Assembly: GCA_900320225.1 (NCBI GenBank)
Contig: ONRL01000037.1
Span: 1 to 42,200, forward strand
DNA from: an uncultured Lentisphaerota bacterium
GTDB taxonomy: Bacteria > Verrucomicrobiota > Kiritimatiellia > RFP12 > UBA1067
Direction: 5' to 3'
DNA: 42,200 nt
Part shown: positions 20,798 through 29,738 of the stretch, one piece after another
Layout: every line of letters starts with the position of its first letter
Numbering within the stretch: position 1 is the stretch's first letter
Position numbers and translations under genes: made by a program
Notes under the pieces: model-generated
What the model saw: only the letters and a program-made list of their open reading frames with translations
Told to the model about the DNA's origin: nothing
The model's database searches: none

Positions 20798-22999
20798 TCA
20801 GCGGCCTTCTGCGATCACGCGCACGCGCACGGACGCCGTGACGCCGTCGGCCGTGGCGCAGGAGATCACGTGCTCTCCAGGGCTTGGCTCCCATGCGAAC
20901 GGCGCGCTCCCAACCGTCTCGCCCACAGGCGCGCCGTCCACGAACCACCAGAGCGCGCCGCCCTCCACGTTGCCCGCCACGGTGCAGACGATCCGCTGTT
21001 GCGCGAGACCCGGCACGAGATGGAACTCGGCGTCGTCCTGCGGCTTGCGGATCGCGAGCCGCTCGGCCTTTGCCGCCTCCCCCGTGAACGCGCGGACGAA
21101 AGCGTCGCCGCGCGTGACCACCTCGCCCCCCGCCCCGCGCCGGTGCAGCGTGCAGAGCGCGGGAGAGGAAGCGCCCTGCAGCGCACGCCCCTCCTCGCGT
21201 TTCGGACACTCCGGCGCGGCCGGAAACCCGCTTTCGGCGCAGATTTCCCGCGTGACGACCTCCGGCGGCTTCGCGTACCACGGCCCCTCGTTGCCCGGGT
21301 AGAACCCGCGCGCGAGCTCCCACGCATACGGCGCGGCGGCCACCGCCCCCACCACCGACGTGTCGCCGAAGCCGCCCTCCTTGTGTCCGCACCAGAACCC
21401 CACCACGTACTCCGGGTTCCACACGACCGTCCAAGCGTCGCGGTAGGCGGAGGACGTCCCCGTCTTCCACGCGAAGCGCGGCACCTTCACGTCGGCCGCG
21501 TGCCCGAGCGCGCGCAGGGAACGCTGGTCGCCGGAGAGGATGTCCGAGACGAGCCAGCACGCCCCCGGCGAGAACACGCGCGGCGGCGTGACGCCCTTCT
21601 GCGTCTCCACCTCGCGCGCGAGCGCGCACGGTTCGCGCCACGTGCCGCCGCGCGCCAGGCACCCGTACGCGCCTACGAGCTCCACGAGCGTCACCTCCGC
21701 GTTGCCGATTGCAAGTCCAAGGCCGAATGTCGAGTCCGGTCCGCCCAGATGGCGGCAACCGAGCGCGCGCAGGATCGACCCGAAACGCGGCACGCCAAGA
21801 CGCTGCAGGAGCTGCACGAACGGCAGGTTGAGGGAGAGGACGAGCGCGTCGGAGAGCTTCACCGACCCGCGGTGCGTCGCGGAGAAGTTCGCGGGCGTGT
21901 AGCCGTGGTACGCCTTCGGCACGTCCGCGAGGCGCTCCTCCGGCGTCACGAATCCGCAGTCCATCGCGGCGGCGGTGAGGAACGGCTTGAGCGTGGAGCC
22001 CGCCGGACGCGGCGACACCGCCGTGTTCACCTGCCCCGCGTCGGGCGAGAAATAGTCGCCGGAACACGCGAGGGCGAGCACGGCCGCCGTGTCGACGCGC
22101 ATCACGACGGCCGCCGCGGAGTAGCCGTTCGCGGCGGCACGGTTCACGAGCGTCGTCGCGCGGTCGCCGCTGGAAAGACCCGCGCGCGCCACGCGCGCAG
22201 CCGCCCAGTCGCAGAAGAACGGCTCGGCAAACGGACGCGGCGCGCGCTGGATCAGCGGCACGCTGGCTGCCGCGCCGTCGTGTTGCTCGTCCGTGATCAT
22301 CCCGAGCGCGCGCATACGCCCGAGCACGTAGGCGCGGCGCGCGAGGGCGCGATCGAGGCGGCGGTCGGGACGAAAGCGCGTGGGACACTGCACCATGCCC
22401 GCAAGCAACGCCGCCTCGCCGATGCCGAGGTCCTTCGCGTGCTTGCCGAACCAGCCCTGCGCGGCGGCCTCCACGCCCACGAGGTTCGACCCGAACGGCG
22501 CGCGGTTGAGGTACTGCGAGACGATCCAGAGCTTGTCGTGGAGACGCTCGGTCTGCATCGCGCGGAACGCCTCCACATACTTCCACGCGAGCGTGCGCGG
22601 ATGCGGGCAGATCAGGCGCGTGGCCTGCATCGTGATCGTAGAGGCCCCGCTCACGCGGCGCAGCGCGGTGATGTTCTGGATGGTCGCCCGCACCACGCTC
22701 GGCAGGTTCACGCCGGAATGCTCGAAAAAGCGCCGATCCTCCGCCGCCACGAGCGCCTTCACGATCCAGTCTTCCCTGGAGGCGACGTAGTAGGGGCGGC
22801 AGTCCGCGTCGTCCGGGCCAAGCGACACGCGCAAAACTTTGCCGGCGTTGTCGCGCAGCACAACGCCGCCCGGATATTCATCGGCCCCTTCGAGGTGCGG
22901 GTCGATGAGCCACCACGAAAGACCGAACGCCACCGCGCCGCACACGACGGCGCCGGCGGCGACCCTGGCGGCGATGCCCCATCCCCGCCGCACGTTCAC
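20798..22999 (-). CDS. pbpC: Penicillin-binding protein 1C (class A PBP)
   Basis: The 733-aa protein has an N-terminal membrane anchor (about 9-30). The GT51 glycosyltransferase follows (ALVAAEDRRFFEHSGVN with the catalytic Glu, then GASTITMQ and NRAPFGSNLVG). The transpeptidase has SxxK in GSTLKPFL, SxN in SLNLPF and KTG in WKTGTSSAYRD. It ends with a PbpC-type C-terminal domain (PECPKREEG, VNARTK-like region and GGALWWFVDG). It polymerises and crosslinks peptidoglycan. The start is a GTG at 22999 overlapping the upstream stop (GTGA), so translation is coupled. It is the third gene of an operon after GH27 and a phosphodiesterase, an unusual pairing of wall synthesis with glycan degradation. 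Confidence 0.92.
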   Translation of the reverse strand: MNVRRGWGIAARVAAGAVVCGAVAFGLSWWLIDPHLEGADEYPGGVVLRDNAGKVLRVSLGPDDADCRPYYVASREDWIVKALVAAEDRRFFEHSGVNLPSVVRATIQNITALRRVSGASTITMQATRLICPHPRTLAWKYVEAFRAMQTERLHDKLWIVSQYLNRAPFGSNLVGVEAAAQGWFGKHAKDLGIGEAALLAGMVQCPTRFRPDRRLDRALARRAYVLGRMRALGMITDEQHDGAAASVPLIQRAPRPFAEPFFCDWAAARVARAGLSSGDRATTLVNRAAANGYSAAAVVMRVDTAAVLALACSGDYFSPDAGQVNTAVSPRPAGSTLKPFLTAAAMDCGFVTPEERLADVPKAYHGYTPANFSATHRGSVKLSDALVLSLNLPFVQLLQRLGVPRFGSILRALGCRHLGGPDSTFGLGLAIGNAEVTLVELVGAYGCLARGGTWREPCALAREVETQKGVTPPRVFSPGACWLVSDILSGDQRSLRALGHAADVKVPRFAWKTGTSSAYRDAWTVVWNPEYVVGFWCGHKEGGFGDTSVVGAVAAAPYAWELARGFYPGNEGPWYAKPPEVVTREICAESGFPAAPECPKREEGRALQGASSPALCTLHRRGAGGEVVTRGDAFVRAFTGEAAKAERLAIRKPQDDAEFHLVPGLAQQRIVCTVAGNVEGGALWWFVDGAPVGETVGSAPFAWEPSPGEHVISCATADGVTASVRVRVIAEGR

Positions 23000-24246
23000 C
23001 CCTCGTCGAAGATGCGGGCGAGGCTCTTCGGCGACTCGATCGAGACGGACGCCGTGGAGGCCCAGGCCGTCTCGCATGCGCGCCCGTGCGTGCCCTTGAT
23101 GCGCGTGTGGTCCTGGCACGTGCGCGGCGGGAAGAATCCGCCGAAGGACAGCTCGCTCGGGTCGAAGCCGGGCTTGTTGTGGATGTCGATGTGCGTGGCC
23201 CAATCCGGCGCCTCGCGCGGATCGGTCCACCACGGATACGCGCACCAGCTCCCCTTCTTCGCGACGAGCAGGAGCTCGCCCGCCGAGGGATGCGCCCAGC
23301 CCTGGTCCGCGCGCGGCGTGCAGCTCTCGTACGCGCCGGTCGCCTCGAGCGCGGCGGCCACGGCCGGCACGTCGGCGGGGTCGCGCACGTAGACGTGGGC
23401 GATCTCGTGGTCGCACATCGCGAACGCGCGCGAGGTGTAGAAGTCGGGATACGCGCGGCCGGCCACCGGGCGCACGTTGAAGAACCCCTGCGCGCGCAGA
23501 ACGGCGTTCGGGAACGCGGGCGGCGCGTCCACGGCGTGGATCGCGTAGTCGCCCGTGACGGTGAACGCGGCGTTGCGCCGCTGCGCGAAGTCGGCAAGGC
23601 GCTCCAGCTGCGCGCGGAACTCGTCCAGCGCCGCGCCGTGCGCGGCGGATTCGGGGCCCTCGCGCTGGGCGGCGTAGTCGAGCGTGGGCAGGTAGAGGAG
23701 CGCCCAGTCCGGCTCGCGCGCCTCCACCATCGCCTCGAAGTTCGCCACGACCGCGCGTCCCACCTTGGGGGAGGCGAGCGGACCCCAGTAGCGGTGCAGC
23801 GGGAACGTGCCGAGACGGCGCGCGAGCAAGTCACCCATTTCGGGCGGCTGCGTGTAGTTGCGCATGATCATCCCGCCGCCGTGCTTGTGGATCGGCGCAG
23901 GGGAGAGCACGGCGTCCACGCGCTCGCCGAGCGACTGCTGCCAGAAGTACATCCCCACCGTGCCGCCCGCCGCGCGCGCGGCGTCCCACACGCGCGGGCC
24001 CGATACAAGCGCCGCGCTCTGTTCCCAGAACGAGGGCTTCATGAGGTTTGCGAGCCACACGCCGTTCGACGTCATGCCGTGCTCGCGCGGGTCGCGGCCC
24101 GTGCGGAGCGTGGCCTGAGCCACGCACGTGACGGCAGGGAACGCCGACTTGCCCGGGGCGAACGCGAGCCCCGCCATCTTCAGCGCGCCGCGCCGTTCCA
24201 GTTCGCGGAACCCGAGTCCCGCCGCCACTACAAACAGATGTTTCAT
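22996..24246 (-). CDS. Alkaline-phosphatase-fold nucleotide pyrophosphatase/phosphodiesterase
   Basis: The 416-aa protein belongs to the type I phosphodiesterase/nucleotide pyrophosphatase superfamily. AFPAVTCVAQATLRTGRDP holds the nucleophile Thr and is followed by REHGMTSNG. Metal ligands come from YLPTLDYAAQ, VTGDYAIHAVD and THIDIHNKPGFDP. It could hydrolyse nucleotide-sugar, lipid or glycan phosphodiesters; the substrate is not readable. There is a weak N-terminal hydrophobic stretch (KHLFVVAAGLG) but no clear signal peptide. The ATG at 24246 overlaps the GH27 stop by 4 bp (ATGA), and its own stop overlaps the pbpC GTG. The longer frame reaching 24546 reads inside GH27 and is rejected. 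Confidence 0.85.
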   Translation of the reverse strand: MKHLFVVAAGLGFRELERRGALKMAGLAFAPGKSAFPAVTCVAQATLRTGRDPREHGMTSNGVWLANLMKPSFWEQSAALVSGPRVWDAARAAGGTVGMYFWQQSLGERVDAVLSPAPIHKHGGGMIMRNYTQPPEMGDLLARRLGTFPLHRYWGPLASPKVGRAVVANFEAMVEAREPDWALLYLPTLDYAAQREGPESAAHGAALDEFRAQLERLADFAQRRNAAFTVTGDYAIHAVDAPPAFPNAVLRAQGFFNVRPVAGRAYPDFYTSRAFAMCDHEIAHVYVRDPADVPAVAAALEATGAYESCTPRADQGWAHPSAGELLLVAKKGSWCAYPWWTDPREAPDWATHIDIHNKPGFDPSELSFGGFFPPRTCQDHTRIKGTHGRACETAWASTASVSIESPKSLARIFDEG

Positions 24247-26285
24247 TTTCCTTCTCTCGCCTGCGTGATCTCGTTGAGCCAGGCGTTGTCGCGGATGTCG
24301 CGCAGGCCCGCGCGCAGACGCGCGCCCTTCGCCGGCCAGAGACGGATGAGGTGCGTGGCGTGTCCGAACACCTTCCGGCGGTACTCGCCCGCGAATTCGC
24401 CCTCGTCGCGCTGGCGCCACACGTCGCGCACTTTCCACGCGCCCTCCAGTCCCGCCGCGGCGAGGTCGAACGTCATCTCCGTGGTGATGAAACCGGCGTT
24501 GAGCAGGCCCACCGCGATGGAGCCGTCCTCCAGCGGACGCGCCCATATCTCCTCAAACGGCGCCTTCGCGGCGATTTTCGCCGCGCCCGCGCCGCGGGGG
24601 TCCTGGTCGATGGCGACCACCTCGTCGTTCGCGAGGAGCGAGAACGTGAAGGCGTCGAGTCGCGTCATGTCGCAGCCGATCATGAGCGGCGCGCCCACGA
24701 GACACCAGAGCGAGATGTGCGTGACCTGCTCGTTCGGCGTGAGGCGCGAGCCCTTGAAGCCGTTCCAGTGCATCTTGCCCACGCAGAGCATGTCGGGGTC
24801 GTTCCACGCACCGGGACGCGACCAGTGCCAGAGCGGCGCCTGTTTCTGGATCGACCCGTAGATGCTGGACCAGTTGTCGAACACGTCGCCCGTCGTGCGC
24901 CAGCAGCTGCCGTCGACCGTCGCGCCCCAGCATGAGACGTTGTCCATGCCGTACTGGCAGAGCGAGAAGAGGATGTCGCGCGGCTGCGCGCGCAGCGCGG
25001 CGCCCATGTGAAGGTAGGGGAGTCGCGCGCGAATGGCGCCGTTGCCCACGGCCACGCGCCCGTAGCTGCACCAGTCGTACTTCAGGTAGTCGTACCCCCA
25101 GTCCGCGTACGTCTTCGCGTCCTGGAACTCGTGCTTCCAGCTGCCCGTGCAACCGCCGCAGGTGGTCGGCCCGGGCGAGGAGTAGAGGCCGATGCGGAGG
25201 CCCTTCGCGTGGACGTAGTCCGCGAGCGCCTTCATGTCGGGGAAGCGCGCGTTCGGGTTGATCGAGCCGTCCGGCTTGCGCTCGGGGCCCATGAGCGTCT
25301 TGTCCTTCTCCTCGCCGGGGCGGTTCTGCCAGAAGTCGTCGATGTTGATGTAGTTCCAGCCGTGGTCCGCGAGGCCGCTCGACACCATCGCGTCCGCCGC
25401 GGCGCGCACTTTCGCCTCGTCCACGCCGCCGCCGAACACGTTCCACGAGTTCCAGCCCATCGGCGGGGTGAGCGCGATCGTGTCACCCACGACGAGCGAC
25501 ACCGTGCGCCGCGCCGTGCCCTTCGCGTTCGTGGCCGTGACGGCGAGCGGATAGTCGCCGCGCGCCGCGACTGCGCCGCGCACGCAGGCGGTGGCGGGGT
25601 CGAAAAAGGCGCCGGCGGGAAGGCCCTCCACGGCAATCTGCATCGGACGCTCCCCGCTCACGGGGATACGCCAGAGGATCGGGCTTCCGGGGCGCACGCC
25701 GAAGCGCGCGGGGGCGTTGATGCGCGGCGCGGGCGAGACGGGCGGTGTGAGGATGCCGAGCTGCTCGGTGAGGTCCCGCGGGTTCGCGGGGCCCGTGCCG
25801 TCCTTGAAGGTGAAAAAGGCGTCCGCCCAGTCCGCATGGTCGCTCGAGATGCCGTCGCCGCCGTCCGTCACCTCGAGCACCACCACCTGCACGCCGGTGA
25901 GGTCCGCCTTCAGCTGCGCGCTCCGGCGGCGCTTGCGGAGAAGACCGGAGGAGGCGGCGAGACGTCCGTCGGCCCAGACCTTGAATTCAATGGACGCTTC
26001 GGAGCCACGCTTCTCGTCGTCGATGCCCACGGTCGCCTCGAAGGCGAGGGCGTTGCCGCCCACGGGAACGACGAGCTGGCTCTGGGCGTGCGTACCGAGG
26101 CCGTGCTGGTAGGTCTTGCCGTCCACGCTGAGAAGCCCGCCGTCGATTGAGCGCGCCACGAGCGGGATGCGGTAGCCGCAGGTCATGCCCGAGCGGTCGA
26201 GGTCCTCGATCCACACGCGGCGCTCGGCCGCGCACACGGCCGCCGCACACGCGGCGGCAACACACAAAATTGATTTGCTTCGCAT
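24243..26285 (-). CDS. Secreted GH27 alpha-galactosidase/alpha-N-acetylgalactosaminidase with NPCBM domain
   Basis: The 680-aa protein has a signal peptide (MRSKSILCVAAACAAAVCA), then an NPCBM carbohydrate-binding domain (about 25-165, VDGKTYQHGLGTHAQSQLVV), a putative Ig-like module (about 180-270), and the GH27 barrel from PPMGWNSWN. The nucleophile lies in DYLKYDWCSYG, and the acid/base in CWRTTGDVFDNW. Two Cys-Gly clusters (TCGGCTGSW) are typical. It removes terminal alpha-linked galactose or GalNAc from glycans outside the cell. The ATG at 26285 sits one base from the predicted transcription start, so the mRNA should be leaderless. It heads an overlapping three-gene operon with the phosphodiesterase and pbpC. 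Confidence 0.92.
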   Translation of the reverse strand: MRSKSILCVAAACAAAVCAAERRVWIEDLDRSGMTCGYRIPLVARSIDGGLLSVDGKTYQHGLGTHAQSQLVVPVGGNALAFEATVGIDDEKRGSEASIEFKVWADGRLAASSGLLRKRRRSAQLKADLTGVQVVVLEVTDGGDGISSDHADWADAFFTFKDGTGPANPRDLTEQLGILTPPVSPAPRINAPARFGVRPGSPILWRIPVSGERPMQIAVEGLPAGAFFDPATACVRGAVAARGDYPLAVTATNAKGTARRTVSLVVGDTIALTPPMGWNSWNVFGGGVDEAKVRAAADAMVSSGLADHGWNYINIDDFWQNRPGEEKDKTLMGPERKPDGSINPNARFPDMKALADYVHAKGLRIGLYSSPGPTTCGGCTGSWKHEFQDAKTYADWGYDYLKYDWCSYGRVAVGNGAIRARLPYLHMGAALRAQPRDILFSLCQYGMDNVSCWGATVDGSCWRTTGDVFDNWSSIYGSIQKQAPLWHWSRPGAWNDPDMLCVGKMHWNGFKGSRLTPNEQVTHISLWCLVGAPLMIGCDMTRLDAFTFSLLANDEVVAIDQDPRGAGAAKIAAKAPFEEIWARPLEDGSIAVGLLNAGFITTEMTFDLAAAGLEGAWKVRDVWRQRDEGEFAGEYRRKVFGHATHLIRLWPAKGARLRAGLRDIRDNAWLNEITQAREGK

Positions 26286-26292
26286 GCCGGAT

Positions 26293-26301
26293 AGTATAGC
26301 A
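26293..26301 (-). promoter_or_regulatory. Extended -10 promoter of the GH27 operon (leaderless)
   Basis: The minus strand reads TGCTATACT, then seven bases and the ATG at 26285. No ribosome site is present. Confidence 0.55.
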
Positions 26302-26361
26302 CAATTTCCCCATCGCCGCCCCTCTCGCCGGAAATCGGGAGGGGCGCGCGGCACTCCCCGT

Positions 26362-27375
26362 TTAGACGTGACTCTTACGGGGGAAGCGTGAGTCGAGCGA
26401 CCTCGTCTCGGCGAGGGAACGTGCCCCGCTCACGGAGTCGGGCGCGGCGAGGTTGCACGCGGCCGCGCACGAGGCGAGGCGCAGGCCTTCCTCGGCGGAC
26501 ATCCCCTTCATGATCGAATAGAGCATCCCCGCGCAGAAAGCGTCGCCCGCTCCGACGGATCCCGCGATCCAGCCGTCCGGCAAATCAAGCGACGGCACGG
26601 CGGCGAACGCGCCCGCGCGGTCCACCGACACGCTCATCTCGGGACTGTGCACGACAACCTGCTCCTTCACGCCGAGCGCGAGCACCGCCTCCGCAAGCGC
26701 GCGCAGCGACGCCGCCGTCACGCGGCCCGTCGCATCGGCCGCCGGCAGGCCCGTGGCCGCGGCCGCCTCCAGCTCGTTCACGATCACGTAGTCGCAGTGG
26801 CGGAGCGCGGGGCGCACGATGCGCGTGAAGCGGTCGGACTGCTCGCTCACGAGGTCGAGGGAGGTCTTGATCCCGGCGGCCTGCACGCGCGCGAGGAGGC
26901 GCGCGGCCTGCGTGCCGTACTCGGCGTCCGGCGCGTCGAGTCCGTCGAGGAGGAGAATGTAGCCGAGGTGGAAAATGTCGCAGTCGAGCGCGGACACGTC
27001 CACGTCGTCGGGCACGAGCGCGGAGTCCGCGCCGTGCATGTTGAAGAACGTCCGCTCGCCGGTGCCGGACACGGTCATCACGTCCGTGAACGTGGTGGGC
27101 ACGCCCGGGACGCGCGCGACGCGCGACACGTCGAGCCCCCTCTCGGCGAGGAAGCCCGTCACGAAGGCGCCCGCGTCGTCGTCGCCCACCTTGCCGAGCG
27201 CGGCCACGCGGAGCGACGGGTCGAGCGTCTTGAGGTCCACGCCGGTGTTGCACACGGACCCGCCCACGGCGCGCGTGAGGGAGGTGATCTGCACGAGGCG
27301 GCCTTTCTCGGGCCACGTCGGGATGGTTTTCACGACGTCGTTGAGGATGTTGCCGGCGAAGACGATGCTGTTCAT
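26362..27375 (-). CDS. PfkB-family carbohydrate kinase
   Basis: The 337-aa protein has the two PfkB signatures: an N-terminal GG motif region (TRAVGGSVCNTGVDLKTL, then ALGKVGDDDAGAFV) and the C-terminal ATP/anion-hole motif AGSVGAGDAFCAGMLYSI with the catalytic Asp. Members phosphorylate ribose, fructose, 2-keto-3-deoxygluconate, or nucleosides; the substrate cannot be assigned. AAGGAG lies 9 nt before the ATG. It starts 16 nt after the GH92 mannosidase gene on the same strand, so it probably phosphorylates a sugar linked to the released mannose. Confidence 0.88.
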   Translation of the reverse strand: MNSIVFAGNILNDVVKTIPTWPEKGRLVQITSLTRAVGGSVCNTGVDLKTLDPSLRVAALGKVGDDDAGAFVTGFLAERGLDVSRVARVPGVPTTFTDVMTVSGTGERTFFNMHGADSALVPDDVDVSALDCDIFHLGYILLLDGLDAPDAEYGTQAARLLARVQAAGIKTSLDLVSEQSDRFTRIVRPALRHCDYVIVNELEAAAATGLPAADATGRVTAASLRALAEAVLALGVKEQVVVHSPEMSVSVDRAGAFAAVPSLDLPDGWIAGSVGAGDAFCAGMLYSIMKGMSAEEGLRLASCAAACNLAAPDSVSGARSLAETRSLDSRFPRKSHV

Positions 27376-27391
27376 GGCGTTTTCTCCTTGG

Positions 27392-29593
27392 TTAACGAGT
27401 GGGACGGTCGGACATGTCCACGACCACGCGCGCGCCCTTCGCGATGTCGGCGTGTTTGAGCGGCACGAGGGCGGACGCGGCGGGCGCGCCGTCGACGGAA
27501 ATCGACCGGATGTATTTCACATCGTGCGACGCCTTCGGCGCCTCCACCACGAAGTCCTTGCCGTTCTCGAGGTGGATCGTCGCCTTCGTGAACACGGGGC
27601 TGCCCCATTGGTACTCGGGCAGGCCGGGCGTGACGGGATAGAAGCCGAGCATGGAGAACACGGCGTAGGCGCTCATGCCGCCGCCGTCCTCGTCGCCGCA
27701 GATGCCCATGCGGTCGTTGCGGAACCAGCACTCGAGCGTCTTGCGCACGAGCTTCTGCGTCTTCCACGGCTTGCCGACGTAGTTGTAGAGGTAGGGGATG
27801 TGGAAGGCCGGCTCGTTCGCCATCGTGAACGCGCCCATGAGGCCCGTACAGCCGTCCGGCATCTGCCCCGCGAACTTCCAGCGGGGGCCGACGGACGTGT
27901 TGAACATCTTGTCGAGCTTCGCGTCCATCGCATCCGCCCCGCCGAAGAGCGCGCGGAGCCCGGGGATGTCGTGCTGGACGTCCCAGATGTACGTCCAGGC
28001 GTTGTTCTCGGTGTAGTAGTTGCGCGCGCCGAAGCCGCCGCAGATCATGTAGTCGAACGGCTCGATGAACGCACCCATTTTGTCTTTCGGGTGGAAGAAC
28101 TGCGTCTTCGGGTTCCAGAGGAGCGCGTAGCCCTTCGCCCGCGCGTCGTACTTTGCAAGACGCGCGGCGTCGACGCCGATCTCGCGCCCGAACTCGGCGA
28201 TCGCCCAAGCGTCGTAGCTCGCGCCCTGCGTCACGCTCACGGACTGGCGACGCTCCCAGTCGGTGTGGACCTCCTTCACCCATTCCTTCTCGCCTTCGCG
28301 CAGGGCGGGGTAGTAGCCGTGTTCCTTGTAGAAGCGGTCGAGCTCTGTGAGCGGCCCGCGGTGCCACGGGATGAGGGTCTCCGTCTCCTCCGTGTGGTCT
28401 GTGAGCTCGAACGCCTTCTTCGCGTCGAAGTTGCGGATGCCCTTCCGCCAGGCGTCGAGGAACATGACGGACGGGTGGCGGTTGATCATGCAGTGGGCGT
28501 CGCCGCCGGGGACGGGGAAGACGGGCATCCAGCGGTCGGGACTCTGCTCGGCCATGCGCACGTAGCTCGCGAGCTTGTCGGCCTCCTCGCGCGGCTGGAG
28601 AATCGTCATGAGCGGGTGCGCGGCGCGGAAGGTGTCCCATGTCCAGTCGTCCGTGTAGAAGCGCGCGGCGCCGGCGTCGTGCACCTTGCCGTCGAAGCCG
28701 CTGTAGTAGCGGCCGTCCTCGGTGATGTCCACCATGCGCTCGTGCACGCGCCAGAGCGCGGTGTAGAAGACGGTCCGCTCGTCGTCCGAGCCGCCCTCCA
28801 CCTCGATCTGCGAGAGCGTGCGGTTCCAGGCGTCGCGCGCGCCGGCGGCGAGGCGCTCGAGGTCGAAGTCGGCGATCTCGGCGCGCAGGTTGCGCTCGGC
28901 CTGTTCGGCGGAGATGTAGGAGATGCCCACGCGCATCCGCACGGTCTCGGCCTTCGTGCCGAAGAGCAGCACGGTGCGCGCGCCGGCCTTCCGCGCGCCG
29001 GAGGGCGCGACGTCGAACTCGGCGTGGAGGTACACGCGCGCGGGGAAGCCGCCATGGCCTCTGGAGAAGACATCCACGCCGCGCAGGGCGCGTCCGTCCC
29101 AGACGCAGGAACCCTCCTTGCCGTTGTGGACGCCGAACTGCACGGCGTGCGCCTCGTCGCGTTCGAAGGCGAACGAGAAGATCGCGCTCCGCTCGCCGGG
29201 GGCGACGGCCACCGTCACGTCGTAGGCGTCGAGACGCACGTCGTAGCGGTAGGGCGTGGCGTGGGGCTGGTCCCAGGACGTGCGCCACGGCCCGGCCGCG
29301 CCGTCCGCCGCGCCAGAGTAGGGGAAAAAGGAGAAGACGGGCTGGCCGCGGTGCCCGGGGCTCTGGATCCAGCAGGCCGAGACCGCGTCCTCGGTGAAGT
29401 CCCTGTAGGGAGCATTGAATCGGAACAGCGCGTGCGGGCGCTGCACCGTGCGGAACGTGGGCACGAGCATGTGGCTGATCGAGCCGATGCCCGTGTTCAC
29501 GCAGTCGACCGGCTCGCGCGCCGCGCCGACGCAGGCCGCGGCAAGGGCAAGTGCGCCGCAGGCCGCCGACCGGAACAGGTTCTTTCCTCTCAT
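27392..29593 (-). CDS. Secreted GH92 alpha-mannosidase
   Basis: The 733-aa protein has a signal peptide (about 1-25, LFRSAACGALALAAACVGA). The GH92 N-terminal beta-sandwich begins VNTGIGSISHMLVPT. The (alpha/alpha)6 barrel has TDDWTWDTFRAAHPLMT, FPVPGGDAHCMINRH, WNPKTQFFHPKDKMG and the calcium/active-site block GDEDGGGMSAYAVFSMLG followed by FYPVTPGLPEYQWGSPVF. GH92 enzymes are calcium-dependent exo-alpha-mannosidases acting on N-glycans or yeast mannan. The ATG at 29593 starts the signal peptide and has GAGGAG upstream in a 26-nt leader. Length is normal for the family. PfkB follows in an operon. Confidence 0.93.
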   Translation of the reverse strand: MRGKNLFRSAACGALALAAACVGAAREPVDCVNTGIGSISHMLVPTFRTVQRPHALFRFNAPYRDFTEDAVSACWIQSPGHRGQPVFSFFPYSGAADGAAGPWRTSWDQPHATPYRYDVRLDAYDVTVAVAPGERSAIFSFAFERDEAHAVQFGVHNGKEGSCVWDGRALRGVDVFSRGHGGFPARVYLHAEFDVAPSGARKAGARTVLLFGTKAETVRMRVGISYISAEQAERNLRAEIADFDLERLAAGARDAWNRTLSQIEVEGGSDDERTVFYTALWRVHERMVDITEDGRYYSGFDGKVHDAGAARFYTDDWTWDTFRAAHPLMTILQPREEADKLASYVRMAEQSPDRWMPVFPVPGGDAHCMINRHPSVMFLDAWRKGIRNFDAKKAFELTDHTEETETLIPWHRGPLTELDRFYKEHGYYPALREGEKEWVKEVHTDWERRQSVSVTQGASYDAWAIAEFGREIGVDAARLAKYDARAKGYALLWNPKTQFFHPKDKMGAFIEPFDYMICGGFGARNYYTENNAWTYIWDVQHDIPGLRALFGGADAMDAKLDKMFNTSVGPRWKFAGQMPDGCTGLMGAFTMANEPAFHIPYLYNYVGKPWKTQKLVRKTLECWFRNDRMGICGDEDGGGMSAYAVFSMLGFYPVTPGLPEYQWGSPVFTKATIHLENGKDFVVEAPKASHDVKYIRSISVDGAPAASALVPLKHADIAKGARVVVDMSDRPTR

Positions 29594-29626
29594 CCTCAAC
29601 TCCTCTTTCGCTGTGGGTTGTCCCAT

Positions 29627-29635
29627 AACATACCA
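29627..29635 (-). promoter_or_regulatory. Extended -10-like promoter of the GH92-pfkB operon
   Basis: The minus strand reads TGGTATGTT (a 4/6 match to TATAAT) after CGTGTGG. The inferred leader is about 26 nt. Confidence 0.4.
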
Positions 29636-29689
29636 CACGCGCCCCCGCCGCGCAAGTTGAAACATCATCTGCCACGCGCGCGCGATTTG

Positions 29690-29698
29690 TGGTATAAT
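29690..29698 (+). promoter_or_regulatory. Extended -10 promoter of the ddl-ftsQ-ftsA-ftsZ-mutL cluster
   Basis: The plus strand reads TGGTATAAT, perfect, in the recurrent GATTTGTGG context. The start near 29705 gives a 34-nt leader. It is divergent from the GH92 promoter. Confidence 0.65.
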
Positions 29699-29738
29699 GA
29701 CGCCGTCTGGAAACTGGCGTCAGGAGCGCCGAAAGAAA

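Noticed and set aside
20870-23392. An 840-codon plus-strand frame across pbpC
   Set aside because: It is antisense to a complete PBP1C with all catalytic motifs; composition is Arg/His-rich shadow.
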